Positions 38,101-52,110 of a stretch of DNA of 64,000 nucleotides are shown piece after piece. Each line of letters begins with the position of its first letter. Position 1 is the stretch's first letter. The stretch is from Siniperca chuatsi (lineage: Eukaryota; Chordata; Actinopteri; Centrarchiformes; Sinipercidae). Below the pieces are notes generated by a model. That model did no database searches. It was not told the origin of the DNA and was given only the letters and a program-made list of their open reading frames with translations. Made by a program: the position numbers and the translations under genes. The stretch covers positions 16,563,501 through 16,627,500 of the forward strand of contig NC_058047.1 of assembly GCF_020085105.1 (NCBI RefSeq), written 5' to 3'.

Positions 38101-40297
38101 ATAGAGTCAAGGGTCTAAGGATAGAGGGTGTCATGTGCTGTACAGATTGTAAATTTATGATTTGTGTTTATTGGGCTAAATAAATTAAATGGACTTGACT
38201 ACTGAAAAGTATGTAAGTAGTAGTAGTAGTAGTAAGGAGAGTGACAGGTGCATCTTTCCATGAGTTGCAGTTATTGTTATGAGATATTATAAAATCTGCT
38301 CAACTTTTGACACCTTCTTCATATTAAACAGCATTGCTTTTTTTTCTAAATCACACTAATATACACATATGTGTCATTTTTGAGATTTAGCTAGAAATGT
38401 TATGAAACAACACAAAATACAGAAACCAAACACAAGCTCAACTTACAATATCATAACATTAGGCTAATAAACTAAACAGTTTCATATCCATCTTTGCCTT
38501 GAAGTGGCTTCATTACACTCGGGGCTATGTTGGCTTTAACAAGATTATATTTTATTCATCCCTAAAGATTTCGAGCCAATACTCCTTTATAACTTCATAC
38601 TGTCAAGCACACTTTATGTGAATATACTCACATCCCAGATAAACTTTCATGTGTTCCGTGAAATGTGTCAGGAGTGTGAGACAGCAAGAAAGGAAACCGT
38701 CTAATTGGGACAGATGTCATGAATTCAGACGTGAGCCAGTGCAATGTACAGCATGCCTATCACCTTCTGTGTAGCGTCTTGCTCTCTTTCCCTGACAGTG
38801 TGTGTGACTTTCATATCTATTTATTTGTGTGTATGTGTCCATGTGCAATGTGAATCCTGTCACAGCCATCAGGGGGGTCAAAGGTCAACAGTCTCTCTCT
38901 GTCAGTATTAGTGTGTAATGGAGAAGGGTGCGATGGGTGACTGTGATAATCTTGTGGTTATGGGGACATCACAGGACTTGATCACAGCCCTGTCCAGCCA
39001 TGGAGGGCGCCCCCTGAAGTGGTGATGTCACAGTGAAAAGGCAGCACCAAAAAGTAAGCTGTCTTTTGGGATTTCCTCAAGCACCTGCATGTCCGGCATT
39101 TTCTGCCTGACATCAGAACTTATGAAGCCATTCAGGCAAAATGAGCTCAGCAGGTGTTGGAAAAGGGAAACTACAGCATACACCGTGGAGCCATGAACAC
39201 ATTTCTGGTTCCCTATAAAGAGATTAGCCCATATTGTTCAGGATGGCTGTTTACTGTTTTGTTTACAGAATTTGTATTTACACAAAACACACAAGATTTT
39301 ACTGTCGTATATTGACAATGAACTGAAGACCAAGACAGTCTTTTCATATTTTGGATGTGACTGTATGTTTGCTTCATGAGCATTACCAGCTTTTCTTTTC
39401 CTCCCTGTCACAAGTCTGTCGAATGATAGAGGGTGTTATGTGCAGATTGTAAAGCTCTCTGAGGTAAATTTGCTATTTGGGGCTGGATAAATAAAATTGA
39501 ACTTTACATGTCATTTTGGTGTCTGAATAAATCTTTTTTCTTTATTGTTCCCAAATGAATCAGCAAAACCTTTTACACAGCAGATATCTTGACTTGTCAT
39601 AGCAGGTAGGTGGAAGTAATAACATTAACAATGGCTCCATTCCAATAATAATTGCAATGCAGTGCAGCAATTAATTTTATTAGTCACAAGTGACAAGTCA
39701 AAATGTTTGCTGTGGAAAAGGTCTATTCAGACCCAGGGGGGCCGATCCCCAGCTTGGGAAACACTGCTGTATATTATTATACACTTATAATATTTACTGT
39801 AGCTGTTTGTACACACATGCACATACACTCTTCATCATATTTTTAAAATCCTATCAGTTTGCAAAGAACAGAACTGAAAGCCTCTGCAAATTACTTCACT
39901 ACCTTCATTAAAAGGGTAAAATTAAAATGCAAGAATAAAGAAGTATCAGAAAAATAACACACAAATGTAACGCTTTACAACAGAAAACCTAATTGCTACT
40001 TAAACCATAAACACCTTTTGAGTTAATATGACAAGCTTGTTAACAAACAGCTGCCTATTTTAACATCCAGGTAAAAACTGAATGTGAGTCCCTTAATGTA
40101 TCTAAAATCATTATTTTGAATGACGAACTTAACACTCCAACATCATCCACAACATGTGGCATTGTGATTGTGATGCAAAATTACAGCAACGCTGTTCCAG
40201 GCCAAACTCTGTATCTGAAGACTAGAAATGATCTCCCCTGTATGAGTACACAGAAAGTATGAAAACAAAAAAACAAAACAGATTTTGGGAGGAACAG

Positions 40298-40303
40298 TTT
40301 ATT
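40298..40303 (-). promoter_or_regulatory. Candidate distal polyadenylation signal of atcay
   Basis: TTTATT on the plus strand, AATAAA on the minus strand. It lies at the left edge of a long repeat-poor stretch that begins at the atcay stop codon. Confidence 0.3.
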
Positions 40304-43300
40304 CAGTTATATTTACAAGGCAGAACCGATCATATCAATCTAAAGAACTTCCGAACCATGAATGATAGATCATCTTTCCCCTTTAAGTCCGAGCAAACAT
40401 TTTACAGCAGACAAATGGTAAAGAAAGAATTAGTAGCAATATACATATTGTGCTTTTATAGTCAAAATTAACATTTAGATTTTTGGAAAGGTCATGTCAG
40501 CCATTTCTATGCAGACCTTGGTATATACCATATTGGGTGTGACTTGATATAGTAAACCTATAAACTATATATCAATAACTCGAAGTCGAAAGGCTACACA
40601 TTACATTACTTCACCTTTTCTGGATTTCTTTTAATCATTTGGTTAAAAAATAGGCACTCAGAACAGCCAACAAACCTTTCCAAAGCAGCTGGTAACTGAG
40701 CTGGGATTGTTTCATCAAGGATGATAAGTATTAGATGGAACCGCTCAGGTTTGGTTTATTGGTGTGAAAAAACCTAACAGGACTGAAAAGAATTGAAAAG
40801 TTGAACCTTTTCGTTAACATTCCTGCACCCGAAAGACAAAAGAACAAGAGGAAAACTAGAATTGAGATGGCACTTAGAAATAGACATTTAGTCCTATTTT
40901 CTGTACCAAAGAAGCATAAACATGTTCATGCGTTACTAACAGCTACACAAGGCATGACATCGGCCATGCTACTTAACAACAACACAAAATACATTTTAGG
41001 AGAACACATCACCTCCTAAACATAAACCAATCAAATTATATGCTGAAACCATTCAAAGGTTAGGTGACAACCAAGTCAAATAGTGCAAAACGAGGCAGGC
41101 AAGAAATACAATGATGCAGTTCTTTACAAAAATAAAAATTCTCACTTCTAGACTTCTGTTACATATGAGAAGGTGTCCCAAATGTTCATCAGAAACAACT
41201 ACAGAAAACATAAGGAGATGTCACTCTGCTGAGATAAACAAAGCTTTTGAAATCACAAACTAAATCTCCACATAAGCTACTTAATATCAAAATGTCTTCC
41301 TTTCAGAGGCCGCTTTATACTTAATCAAGTTAGTAGTCAGAACATGTTTTCACAATCTGAGCTGACAACAAATGTCCCCGTATGAAACAGATCTATAAGA
41401 ATTATACAAATGTGCAATTTATAAAATGAATAAGCAAACATATGTACAATGCTTGTGTATTTTGTCTTGATTATGGCCACTTTGATACAGATTTCATACA
41501 AAATTATTGTAGCGTTTTGTATATGGTGGGTTAGTATTATATTTATCTTATAGATGACATACAGTGTGTAATATGCAGAATATATAGTGTAAATATGATG
41601 CAGATGAAATCTGTATATGTGGCCATAACCATGTTACACAAAACAAACAAGCATTGCTCACATAACCATTTACAAACATTTTACAACATTTATATATGAT
41701 TCTTATAGATTTGCTCATATGGTTTTCCCAGTCCACAAAATGCAAATAATGATCATGTTCCTGCATTTTCTACACACAAGATGACTGAGGCACATCATAA
41801 CACAAGGTACAGTACAGACGTTAGTATGTTTGAACATTTTCAACATGTCAGTCCAGCAAAAGAGAGAGCTCGAAAAGGCCTTGCGATAGAGCAGTTATGA
41901 GGCAAAAAATAAAGATGAAGGCATCTGATGCATTCGAAAACCATTGCTATTTACATCTAACACACATTATATTGTTCACACGAACCAGCATGAATAAAAA
42001 TGTGTGTAACCAGTTTGGTCTGGTGGTCACATACTGACCCAGGCTCTGCATCTGCTACATCAATAATGTTGCTGTTAGACAATTCTGGTCTGTTAAATCT
42101 TTCATAACATATGTACACATCACTATTTTCAGGCAAAAACCTTATATCTCTAATTGTCAGATTTTCAAGAACTCAGAAAACACCCTGAATTTGGGATGTA
42201 AAACCAGTTAATTTAGTAAATTTATTATATTATTGACAAAAAGTAGAATTGTAAAATTTTCTCAACCCATAGTAAAGCCTGTAATCCTTCAGTTTGTTAC
42301 AACATAAGGAACCACAATTGGAGTTACAATTGTTTCACCCAACATTGCCAAAATTGTCTTTCCCCTTAATTTTGTGTTACATTATAGAGCATAAAGTTTC
42401 TGTCAATGTCCTGGCCTTCCAGAGCCTCACGAGGATGTAACATTACAATATGAGCGATACAACAGGTCCGACCACGTAGCAGGTTAATGACTCGATGAAA
42501 CCAACATCAGTTTCCATGGTAAAACACTTCTTTAGTTCCTTCGTACATTTTCAAGTCGCAATATGAAACCCTCTGGAAGAGAGGAAGAAGGGGTTCCAGA
42601 CGGAGGGAAAATGAGACGGAGATTCACCATCTTGATCGGAAAATGACGGCACAAATCGTCAGCTGGATGTTGGTAAAACAAGGAAGCACATGTAGACTTG
42701 TTGGACCACTGCTTCATGTGGGTATAAATCGAAGGGTTCATGCTCCATATGTCTGTCACACACTGCATAAAGAGAAGGAAGTGTGTGTGGATGAAGATAG
42801 CATAACAGGACAATAAAAACACTTTGCTGCTCAAATTAAAACTCAAAGTTCAGAATTCAAAGAAATGTGTATGTGCTTCAAAAACTACAGTGTTTTGGAA
42901 AATTATTTAGGATGTAAATGAAAAAAGGAAGTGGAATCTTCTAGTTAATACACACTTCTGAAAGAAGTTTTGTGTATCGGAGAGCTGAAGAAAATTTGAC
43001 TTTCTTTCTTTTTTAAAAATCAATCACTCAATCAAATGTGTACTTAAGGGAAAACCTGCCTGATCTACCTTGAAGGTTTAGCTAATTGGAGCAGATAGAG
43101 ACAGACAGAGTCAATCTTTTGATCCTGACATGTACAAATGAACTGTCCAGTAACTTTTTGTCTTTTTATCCTGCTCACTGTTTTAAATCACTTTTTAAGT
43201 CTTATGACCTTTATCAGAGACACCAGAGAGACAGACAGTTACAGCATACTACTGTATATATTCCTCAGCCAGCTGGATTCAACCAGCTCATAAAGTATGT

Positions 43301-44205
43301 ACCTCATTACTCATGTACTGTTGGTTTGTTGCTAAAATCAGTCCAAGGACGAAAGCCCACGCTAAAATGGACAGGACCTTGTATAATGAGGCACGAGGAG
43401 CACTGAGGAGAAGAGAAGGGCGATCGAGAGAAGCTACTCTGAAAAGCTAAAAAACAAGTCTATCTAATGACTAAGCATCAGCGTAAAGGTCTGCAAAACA
43501 TTACAAACTACAGGCAGATACCCACAATGGAGAACTATCACCTGGATGAACGTGAATCTGAATGTAAATGAATGACTACAGTTAAACCCCTGTGTGTACA
43601 CAACAACAAACCCTGCATAAATAACGAGAAATCCTTCACCCCACATTCACCCTGTCTGCTCCTCCTCCCAACAAGAGACAGACATGATAAGAGTTTTCTC
43701 TCCACAGGCCATTGTGCTCATGCAAATGTGATGAATCTATTTGCAATAAATGTTTATACTGTACAATAGATGCACATAATCATCCAGTTATTGCGCAAAA
43801 CGTACATTATTGAACTGCATATTAATCTATAATAATAACATTGTTATTTACTGTGACCTTCCCATGACCTTCTACTCTCTAAAATCTCCAAGTACACTTG
43901 AATATCCTGTTTGAGTATTTCTGTTTTAGGAAAATTCACTTAATTACGCTATTTTAAAAAAGGGATAAATACCTGATTGCTTAAAAAATGCATGTAGTGA
44001 ATGCAGTCTTTATACTGAAATATATAAAAACAATACACTGGATATAATTGTGTAATTACACGTGTAATTATTGGTCACTATTTAGACATCTGTGTGGAGA
44101 TGTATTGGGCTATGCGGTGAATCTATTCCAAAGCACAGAGCCACATTGGGACATACATCTGTGGTTTATATTACCTTATATACCACCTGCAAAGCTCTGT
44201 CCTTC

Positions 44206-47200
44206 TCATAATCCTTGATTTACAATCATTGACTTCGGCCTGAAAATGAGAAACAAAATGCACTGACAAAGCGGTAAGGACGACAATTCACCAAAAAAAC
44301 TGACGAATGCCCCAACTAGTTAAATGTCCGATGTGAAATATGATTTTTTAAAATCCAGGGTGGACCAGTACCTCTCGGACTTTTTAATTGGCTCCTGTGG
44401 GACTGACTGCTGCTGCTCCTGCTCCATCCTACACACACACACACGTACACACACACACAGTTATTGTAGGCACTTGGGCTGATGTCCATTTGGTGGAGAG
44501 TCTATTCTCTTCTTTGGTAGCCAGTTAATTCAGGTTAAGTGTTTAAACTACAGTTAGTTTCCAGCGCAGTTCTATATGACCAATTTATACGTATGAGTGA
44601 GTAATCTTATCAAAATTAGACAAATGTATTTTACCTTTCCCTCCGTGCTTTAATCCTCTCCTCGTCAAATCTGAAAATGAGTAACACTGTTATATCCTCA
44701 TTCCACTCAGTAAATCCCGCCATCCAAGTCCTTTTAAAGAGCTAGAGTACTAATCTTATTTTACATTTATTAAACACATTAGATGTCACATTAGACTTGT
44801 TCTTCTTCTAGGTTTACACCAAGAATCATTTTTAAAAAAGGATAGCAGGAGTTGCTGCTGCCTGCAGGTTGTGGTCTCTGCCACAGCTCACTTTCTCCAT
44901 CTAGTGGTCACAGATACTTACTGCACCACACACTCGGGAACATGGACGTGCTCCATGGGGACGATCTCTGCCAGTTCATCCAGGCTGTGGACATACTGGA
45001 TCTTATTCATGAACTTCACACTATAGAGGACAACAAGTAAACAACAACACAACTACAGTTATGGTCGATGGATCACTGAATTACAAAATCCTCAAGATTC
45101 ATTCAATACGAAATACACAGCTGTCAAAATGATACTTTACTGTATCTTCTTTTAAATACAAATTCATTAGAAATACTACACTGAGTTATTAATGTAAAAG
45201 GCACAGATGTATTTGGGATTTAATAAACAGCTGACCATGCATCGGCCAAAACATGCAATAATATTCAGTGAAAACAAGGCACTGTGTCATTGCCAAAATT
45301 AAAATGCCTTTATTTCATACAGCGAGGATGAATCAAAAGCATGGTCTGGTCCTCATCAGTTCACTGTGATCAGTACTATAAAAAGCATTTTAACTTGTGC
45401 ACCAAGCCATAATTGTTCAGTTGTTGGTTTGTATGTATTACCTGATGAAGGGCCTGGATATAGCCAGCACCGTGCGTATGAACCAGGTGGGATGAGCGAT
45501 GACCAAAGACTTCAGGTTCTTCCTCAATCTGCCATCACAACACAAACAACAAGCCCATTCGCAGTTAGGTTAGTGTTTACACGTTTAATGGCTTCTGCTA
45601 AAATGAAAATATAGTTTGGTGCAACACAAGACATTAAAAACTGAGGATTAAAAAGAGGATTTCTCTAAATAGAGTCCCGCTGTAAATGAAGCCCGTGAGT
45701 CGTCTTCAGTCTCCTACTGACTGACAGCGAGTGGCAACTTCCATTACTCTCCATTTTGTGTCTGTCAGTATCAGTCTCATGCATTTCTGTATGTTGATGG
45801 TGAACAGGACTCAGCAGCTAAAAAGAGCAGCAATTTATATTTCAGTTCAGAAAACTTGTTTTACACACAGTATATCAGTCAATAGTTTCTCCATAGCTTT
45901 TCCTTTTCCCACCTTCTGTCAATCATTTGGTAACATTTCTTGAGCCAGCTGATCCCAGGCATCTTACTCCGAGGAGTGGCTCCGTTCATGTAGATGATCA
46001 GGTAATCTTCAGCCACAAGCATCTCCAGACTGCTCACCACATACCTGGAGGAGTAGGGTAGGAAACACTGGGTTACCTCAAAACAGTTGCATGGAAGGGT
46101 ACAGCATCATGGACGGATTGTGACACGACAGGGGCACAGACAAAAATAACATGATCAAGACGTGCATACTTTTGACCGAGCCTTGTGACTTTCCTACCAG
46201 ACATGATAACAACAGTTACTTCTGACTTAGGGGTCCGTGCCATCCATCAAAGCCTGTACTTGAAATAAAATAACAGCCATGGCAGACTCACAAGAAGAGG
46301 TTTTCCATGATGTAGTGGTAGTCAGGACAGCTGCTGTCAGGAAGGTAACAGGCAGAGAAAACGATGATGGCATTAAGGCCCTCGCCATAATAACCTGATG
46401 GGAGAGAGTTTCAGTTACTAGTGAATAACGCTTCAGGCCATGTACTGTAACTGTATCACACTGGTTTCTGTCCTTTCACTGACCTCCGTGTGTGATGACC
46501 CTGAGGTAGGGTCTGATGACCTGCATGTCAATACGATGCTCCTGTTCTCCGATGATCACTGTCCTCCAGAGACGTCCGTTGTTGGCATTCCCATCCCCAT
46601 CTGCTTCTCCTGAACTGTCACTGGGACCTGCTTTAGCCGAGGCCACCGGTGTGTCATCTGGGCAGACACAGAGCCAGACTTTGTTCTTAATTCTGCATTG
46701 AAATATGTACAATGCTGCATGGCGTTGTTTCCAAGGAAGAGAAAAATATATCGTCTGTGTGTAAGCTCCTTTTAAGTGAGGTTTTGGGTGAGCATTTAAA
46801 TTAGGATTACTTTTAGTCTTAATCAATCTACAGTTACTTTTCGTATTAGTTAGGACTTTTATTTTGAATTAGGTTTAGGTTGAAGAAAACCTAAGTCTTC
46901 AGTTGTGGATACACTTGTGAGGACAGTCTGCAGATTGTAATAGCAAAGTGGGTATTGGCTGTGTGAGGGTTAGCATATATGAATATAATGAGAAAAAATG
47001 TTACATATATACAGTACCTTTCAAGTTACAAAGTGCTTTACAGAAAAACATTAAGATTAAAACAATTAAATCAGGCAAATAAAAGTACAGAAAATAAAAT
47101 ATACCAACAATAAAATAAGATTTAAAAAAGGAGCGGAATAACAAAATAAAACAGATAAAACACATTAGAATTGGAAAAATAAAATTTAGGAGTAACATTA

Positions 47201-48428
47201 ATAAAAGGCATTTTTTTAAAGATGGGTTTTGAGAAGTGATTTAAAATGTGTTTCTGATTTTGCAAGCTTCACTATATAGGCTCATAGATATTACAATACA
47301 TAAGAGATTAATGTGAATTACAATCAAGATTCAGATTAAACTGAAAAGATAATCTTAAAGCTAGTTTTGAAAGGTCAGTGTTATGGCTTAATATAGGGAT
47401 AACGAACGGCATTAAAACAGTGGACAGTCAACAGTCATGCATGTGCATTTTTAACCTCTTACCTTCCCACTCCAGCTCGTTGCCATTGGTGATGAACTCC
47501 AGCGAGTCTGTTTCGTCAGGCGTATCGATGTCATCAACATTGATGTCCAGGTCGTCCGGCGTATCCAGGAAGTCATCTGATAGCAGAGAACCCTCGCTTT
47601 GGTCCAGTGAAAGGTTCATCTCAGGGGCAACCAGCGTACGCCGTTTACGGTGGGATGTGGACACACCACCGCCTCCTCCAGGTGGGCTCACATTCAGGGA
47701 GTTAGGGGGAGCTACAGCAAGACCAGGAGAGGAGAGACAGATCAGGAAATGTAATTAAGTGTCATAAAGTAGGATATTATGGTCTTTCCATTATTGACCA
47801 ATCAGTGACCTCCCACTCCCCAGTGATACTTACAGGCTCTGTCGTCTGTGAGACCACAAGAGGAATCCATGTCTCCGTACTCTGGTAGTGGTCTTGAGGA
47901 AAAAACATACACAGGTAAGCAATCAGTACTGTGCTTGTTGAGTCTAATATACAATATAAAGCAAGTCATGATGCTGCTGAGAACTGAGGTTCAGCAATCA
48001 TGTCTCTGCCACTTGGCTAATAAGATTTATTTAATGTTTTTCTGATCTATGTTCTCTAATATGCACTAATCTATAACGACAGCCTCACAAGAAAATGTAA
48101 CATTGTGATTTGGACGGTGTTCAATGGACCAGTCAAGGTGTGGGTGTTGTCACTGATATGTCTGAGCCTTAAAAAACAGAGGGGATAGAGATGGTAATTA
48201 ACTTCTCTCTGGGGAGAAATGAAGATTACAGGGCTGCCAGGCAGGGCATGAGGGGAGAAGAAACAGAGGAGAAAAGGGGAGGAATAAGAGACAGAGAATG
48301 GGTGGAAGCAAGAGAAGAGGGAAGAAGTGTGTCTGCATACAGACAAATTGGTGCAGGTCTCTTTCCCTTTACGCTGCCTGTTATTTACTGCTGACAAGCT
48401 GCACAGAAGGAGCTTGCTTTTGCATATG

Positions 48429-48466
<38 letters not shown>

Positions 48467-50172
48467 TGTGAGAGTAAGCAAAACTATGCACATTAGGACA
48501 GATGTGCTTGCACGTAAATGTGTGTTTTGTCAGCAACAACATCCAGTGCAACCAAGGAACTGGAAACAGGGTTGTACAACTAAATGGTTAAAACACAAGA
48601 GATGCAGAGAGCTACAGTGCAGTGTTGTTCAGCAGAGAGGGTCTTAGCTGCAGTCCTGTGGAAGCCAACTGCTTCATCCTCCCATCTAGAGGAAGACAGT
48701 ATGTGACAGTGTCAACAATACTGGCTTTAGCCCAGAGAAACAGGCAACCCTATTCCCTGGGGACCCCTGCAGTGATTACTCGTCCAACGCTTCCTTTGTC
48801 AGAAATGAAGCCCTTTTTATACACATAACAGATTTGTGGATTTATTTCCTCTTTTAACAAAAGCAAGATAATCTCTTTTGTCCCTGTTTATGGCTGCATT
48901 GTCCTTCAGCTACAAACATCAATATCAGGATGAACCGATAATGCTTACCTTCTGGAAATGGCACAGGGCTGCTTTTGTCAGAGCTGATTCAAATGAGCTT
49001 TTTAAACCTCACACACCGTTATATTTGGTTTGCTTACTCATTCCCTGTCTTCTCAGCTGATAACAGACAGTCTAGAGCAGAGCATCTTTCAGAGGCTACT
49101 TGCTGCTGGTTTTTCCTCCGTCTCTGTCTGTCTTTAACCAAAACCTGCCACCATTTTCCTGGCGATGCTGTGTTGTTGATCGGCTGCTGCTGTTGCGTCA
49201 CATGACGTAGCCTGAGACGATTTACAGACAGAGCTGCACCTGCTCCCTGGCTTCCTGCCTCCCAATGTGACGGAGGAGGGAGGAGGGAAGAGGGAGGAGG
49301 AGGAGGAGGGAGCCCAGCGCTGACTGTCATCACACTTCTCCCCTGCTCTTTTTCTGCCCATCAAACTCTGCATCTCAGCCTCTGAACATCACATTTATGC
49401 ACTTTCTAAATCCTTCTGTAGCCGTCTTTATGGTTCATTAAGAACAACTTTTCTTTTTCCTTCATTTATCTTTCTCTCCATTTCTTCTCCTTCTGTGGCA
49501 AATCATCAGCTGGCTTACCTCAGAGCCACTTACTGCAAACATGAAGTTAAATGACACACTGTGCTCAAACCTCACAGTACAAATTATTTCACATCAACAC
49601 AATAATTATTAAAAACCTTCAGATACATCAGTGGACATTAATATCTCCACTGATGCTTAGAAAGTAGAACAGAAATAAGACATGGCATCATAAAGATAAG
49701 TATGTTTTAATAAAATAAAAAAGTGTCAATTTTACAAAAATACAGATTAACATAAACAGCACAGCTTCTTAATCCATCCAGACTAAACTGTACTGGAAGT
49801 GATATGGTGCAGCTGGCCCATAATTGATAATTAACTGCACAATTAATTCTGAATTTCTGAATAATGAGCTATTTATCCATAAGCTAAATGTGCTGCATAT
49901 TCATCAATACATACAAACACAAGAATATGCTATATAGCTATAAGCACAAGCACAGCTCTAAGAGATGCTATGAGGACAGCTTTTTTGCTCAGCTGTCTCA
50001 TAGTTATCAGCTTTCAACATCAATCAATCGGCTATATTTGACAACAACAGGACAGTTTAATAGATGAAGACCAGTAGAAAGTAAAAGGATTTCACCTGGG
50101 AAAGTCTTCATCCTGCCACTCGTCTTTCACTTCCATGTTCTCCATTCGTAGAGTTGCCTCTGTGGTGCCCAT
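44206..50172 (-). CDS. atcay: Caytaxin (BNIP-H), BCH/CRAL-TRIO adaptor
   Basis: Eleven minus-strand exons: 50096-50172 (ATG), 47834-47892, 47463-47711, 46484-46657, 46292-46394, 45913-46044, 45442-45528, 44922-45020, 44635-44670, 44372-44428 and 44206-44239 (TGA). They sum to 1107 nt, 368 aa (human 371). The start [20 protein letters not shown] is nearly human. It is followed by [20 protein letters not shown] and [29 protein letters not shown], built across the exon 3/4 junction, is the kinesin light chain-binding W-acidic motif. The BCH domain spans [16 protein letters not shown] to about [19 protein letters not shown]. Caytaxin is a brain adaptor linking kinesin-1 to cargoes such as glutaminase; its loss causes Cayman ataxia. 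The C terminus ([16 protein letters not shown]) differs from the human tail, so the last two exons are the least certain. Confidence 0.96.
47893..50095 (-). other. First coding intron of atcay
   Basis: A 2.2-kb intron with the GT microsatellite and, at 49270-49312, a purine-only stretch of GGAGG/GGAGGG units. Just left of the purine block is GTTGCGTCACATGACGTAGC, carrying two CRE-like half sites. An internal promoter is conceivable but not shown. No coding exon recognised. Confidence 0.4.
48433..48463. repeat. GT/CA microsatellite in atcay intron 1
   Basis: About 15 TG units between coding exons 1 and 2 of atcay. Confidence 0.9.
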
Positions 50173-51997
50173 CCCTCAGAGAGGAGCGCAGGGCCTGGAG
50201 GTGTGAAGAGAAATGTTTATCAATGAACACCACTGACAATAACAGAGGAAAGCTGTCGCTTAAAATGAGTGCACTAACTAGACAATCAGCTTCATGGCTA
50301 CCCTGCAGGAACACGTGTTTGACTCAGATGACAAAGAGAAAAATCAGCATTGTAGGAGGAATTTATCCAAATAATTTTTCTTTACAGTTTGGGGGCTGTA
50401 ATCACTTTTGATCACATGGTTTTTATCCCCCTGCCCAGAGGAGCACATGTGAGAGGCATGTGACTGACTCGGAAAGAGCCCATATTCTGAGCTCAGCTAT
50501 CCTCAAAGTCAAATAATTCGTACGAATTTCTTCCTAGGTGGAATTCAAGAAGCCAATGAGGAGGATGACATGCAGACCTAATCCTCCCTCACTGCTGCCT
50601 AATCCTACTACACTGATGTGACTGCTGCCTGTTTGATCTTTACTCACACTGAGGCTTTGTGTCACCAGTAGTTTTAATAGAAAAACTTCACTTCGGATCT
50701 AATATTCATTTGTTTGTGCTCAGGAGTTTGAAGAGAATTCACATACCGATGAAGGCCTACAATACAGTGACTACTCGCTGACTGCATAATCAATGGTGGC
50801 ATCAGGATGCACTCCACTCCTCTAAATGACGGGATTTAATGCTGAAATGCAGATGCATTATCACAACACAATAATGAAACATTAATAACAACAGCACAGG
50901 TCTGTTTTGTCTGGTGAGAGGAGCACTGTGGATATTTAATTGGACCTAACTCCATTCAAGCATAAAATCCACAAAGTCTGAGCAGGTTCTGCTGAGTGAC
51001 AGAGGATTCCCAGGTCTGTGTCGGAGGTTATATTTAGACACAGAGACTCTGTCTGGGAGGCATCAATGCAGTTCAGAGCATTTTAAGTGACTACACTGCA
51101 ACAAAAATACCTGTTGTGGGAAAATAAAATACAACAAACCCAGTGTGATCCTGGCATTCTTGTCAACAGTGCAAAATGTTGATCATGTTGAGAAATAATG
51201 CAACATAGGTTCCTGTGATATAATTACTAGAAGGAGTGGAGAGGTTTTGGTGGTTTTGGCAGCTACGCTCGTGGCTGAGTATAAACTGGACGACAGCCAA
51301 GTCTCGCATAGGGGAAATAATTCATTTCTAAAGGTGTCACATTACACACGAGCAACAAGAGATTGTACCATGAAGTCAAATCCACTAACACATCACACAC
51401 TTGTTCGTAGCAGGTCAAAGCCCAACATAACTGAATGTGACAACACCCCAAAAAAGAAAGCGGTAGCGTCAAACTGTCAGTTTAGAGTGGAGTGGAGAGC
51501 AGAAAACTGAATAAATCATTTATCTTCATTTATCAAAGACAAGCAGGTTTCTTCTTTCTCTCACCGTGTTTGACAGGCTGAGAAATTTTGACAACAGGAA
51601 AAATCATGAATGTAATGTAAGTGAAAATATTCCAATAACCATTTAGGATTTCTACAAAATGCTGTGTGGAGAAATTGACCTATATAAATGAAATATGCTA
51701 TTCCTGTGCAGGTATTTTGCTGTCCATGTCAACCTCATTTTGCTTGAAAATAAATGTTGCAAAGAAAGATTTCTACAAAATGAATCGCCACCAAATGTGC
51801 AGCATGTTTCCATCACAGAGTAAAATGGCCCCACAGCCTTTCTAGGTCATCCCAAATGGAACAGCCAATAGGAGGAAAACCTAAATGGATTTCATGTTGG
51901 TGGACAATCTAATGTGCATGCAGTCAGTCTACAGTGTTTGCCTTGTGCAGCGAGCAGAATAGAAATGCAAGGACGTTAAGTCAGTGACTGTACTCAC

Positions 51998-52110
51998 ATG
52001 AGCCGTGTGAGATCCCCTCAAAACCTCTCGCTGGTCCGTGTCTGCGTGTCCGCCCTCCTCCTCAGTCACAGATGCAAAGATTCAAGGGGAGAAAGTCCTG
52101 ATCCTCCACA
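51998..52110 (-). other. Candidate non-coding first exon of atcay
   Basis: On the minus strand GGCTCAT is followed by a strong donor GTGAGTAC (51990-51997), 1.8 kb upstream of the coding start. Human ATCAY also begins with a 5' UTR exon, as far as I recall. The right-hand (transcription start) boundary is not visible in sequence, so the end coordinate is nominal. Confidence 0.3.

Larger units (their letters stand above)
36986..44205. other. Spacer between nmrk2 and atcay; right part probably atcay 3' UTR
   Basis: 36986-37400 is the probable nmrk2 promoter (GC-richer, with TATTACGTCA near 37181, a CRE-like half site). 37642-38100 is an 'AAGTAC' repeat, and about 39715-39775 is a fragment of the CAGTGGTTCCC family. 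From about 40.29 kb to 44.2 kb repeats are scarce and there is no coding exon. A minus-strand AATAAA at 40298-40303 could end a ~3.9-kb caytaxin 3' UTR. Confidence 0.4.

Noticed and set aside
47001-47198. Phe/Leu-rich minus-strand frame
   Set aside because: Read from an AT-rich dispersed repeat (ACAAAGTGCTTTACAG) in an atcay intron.
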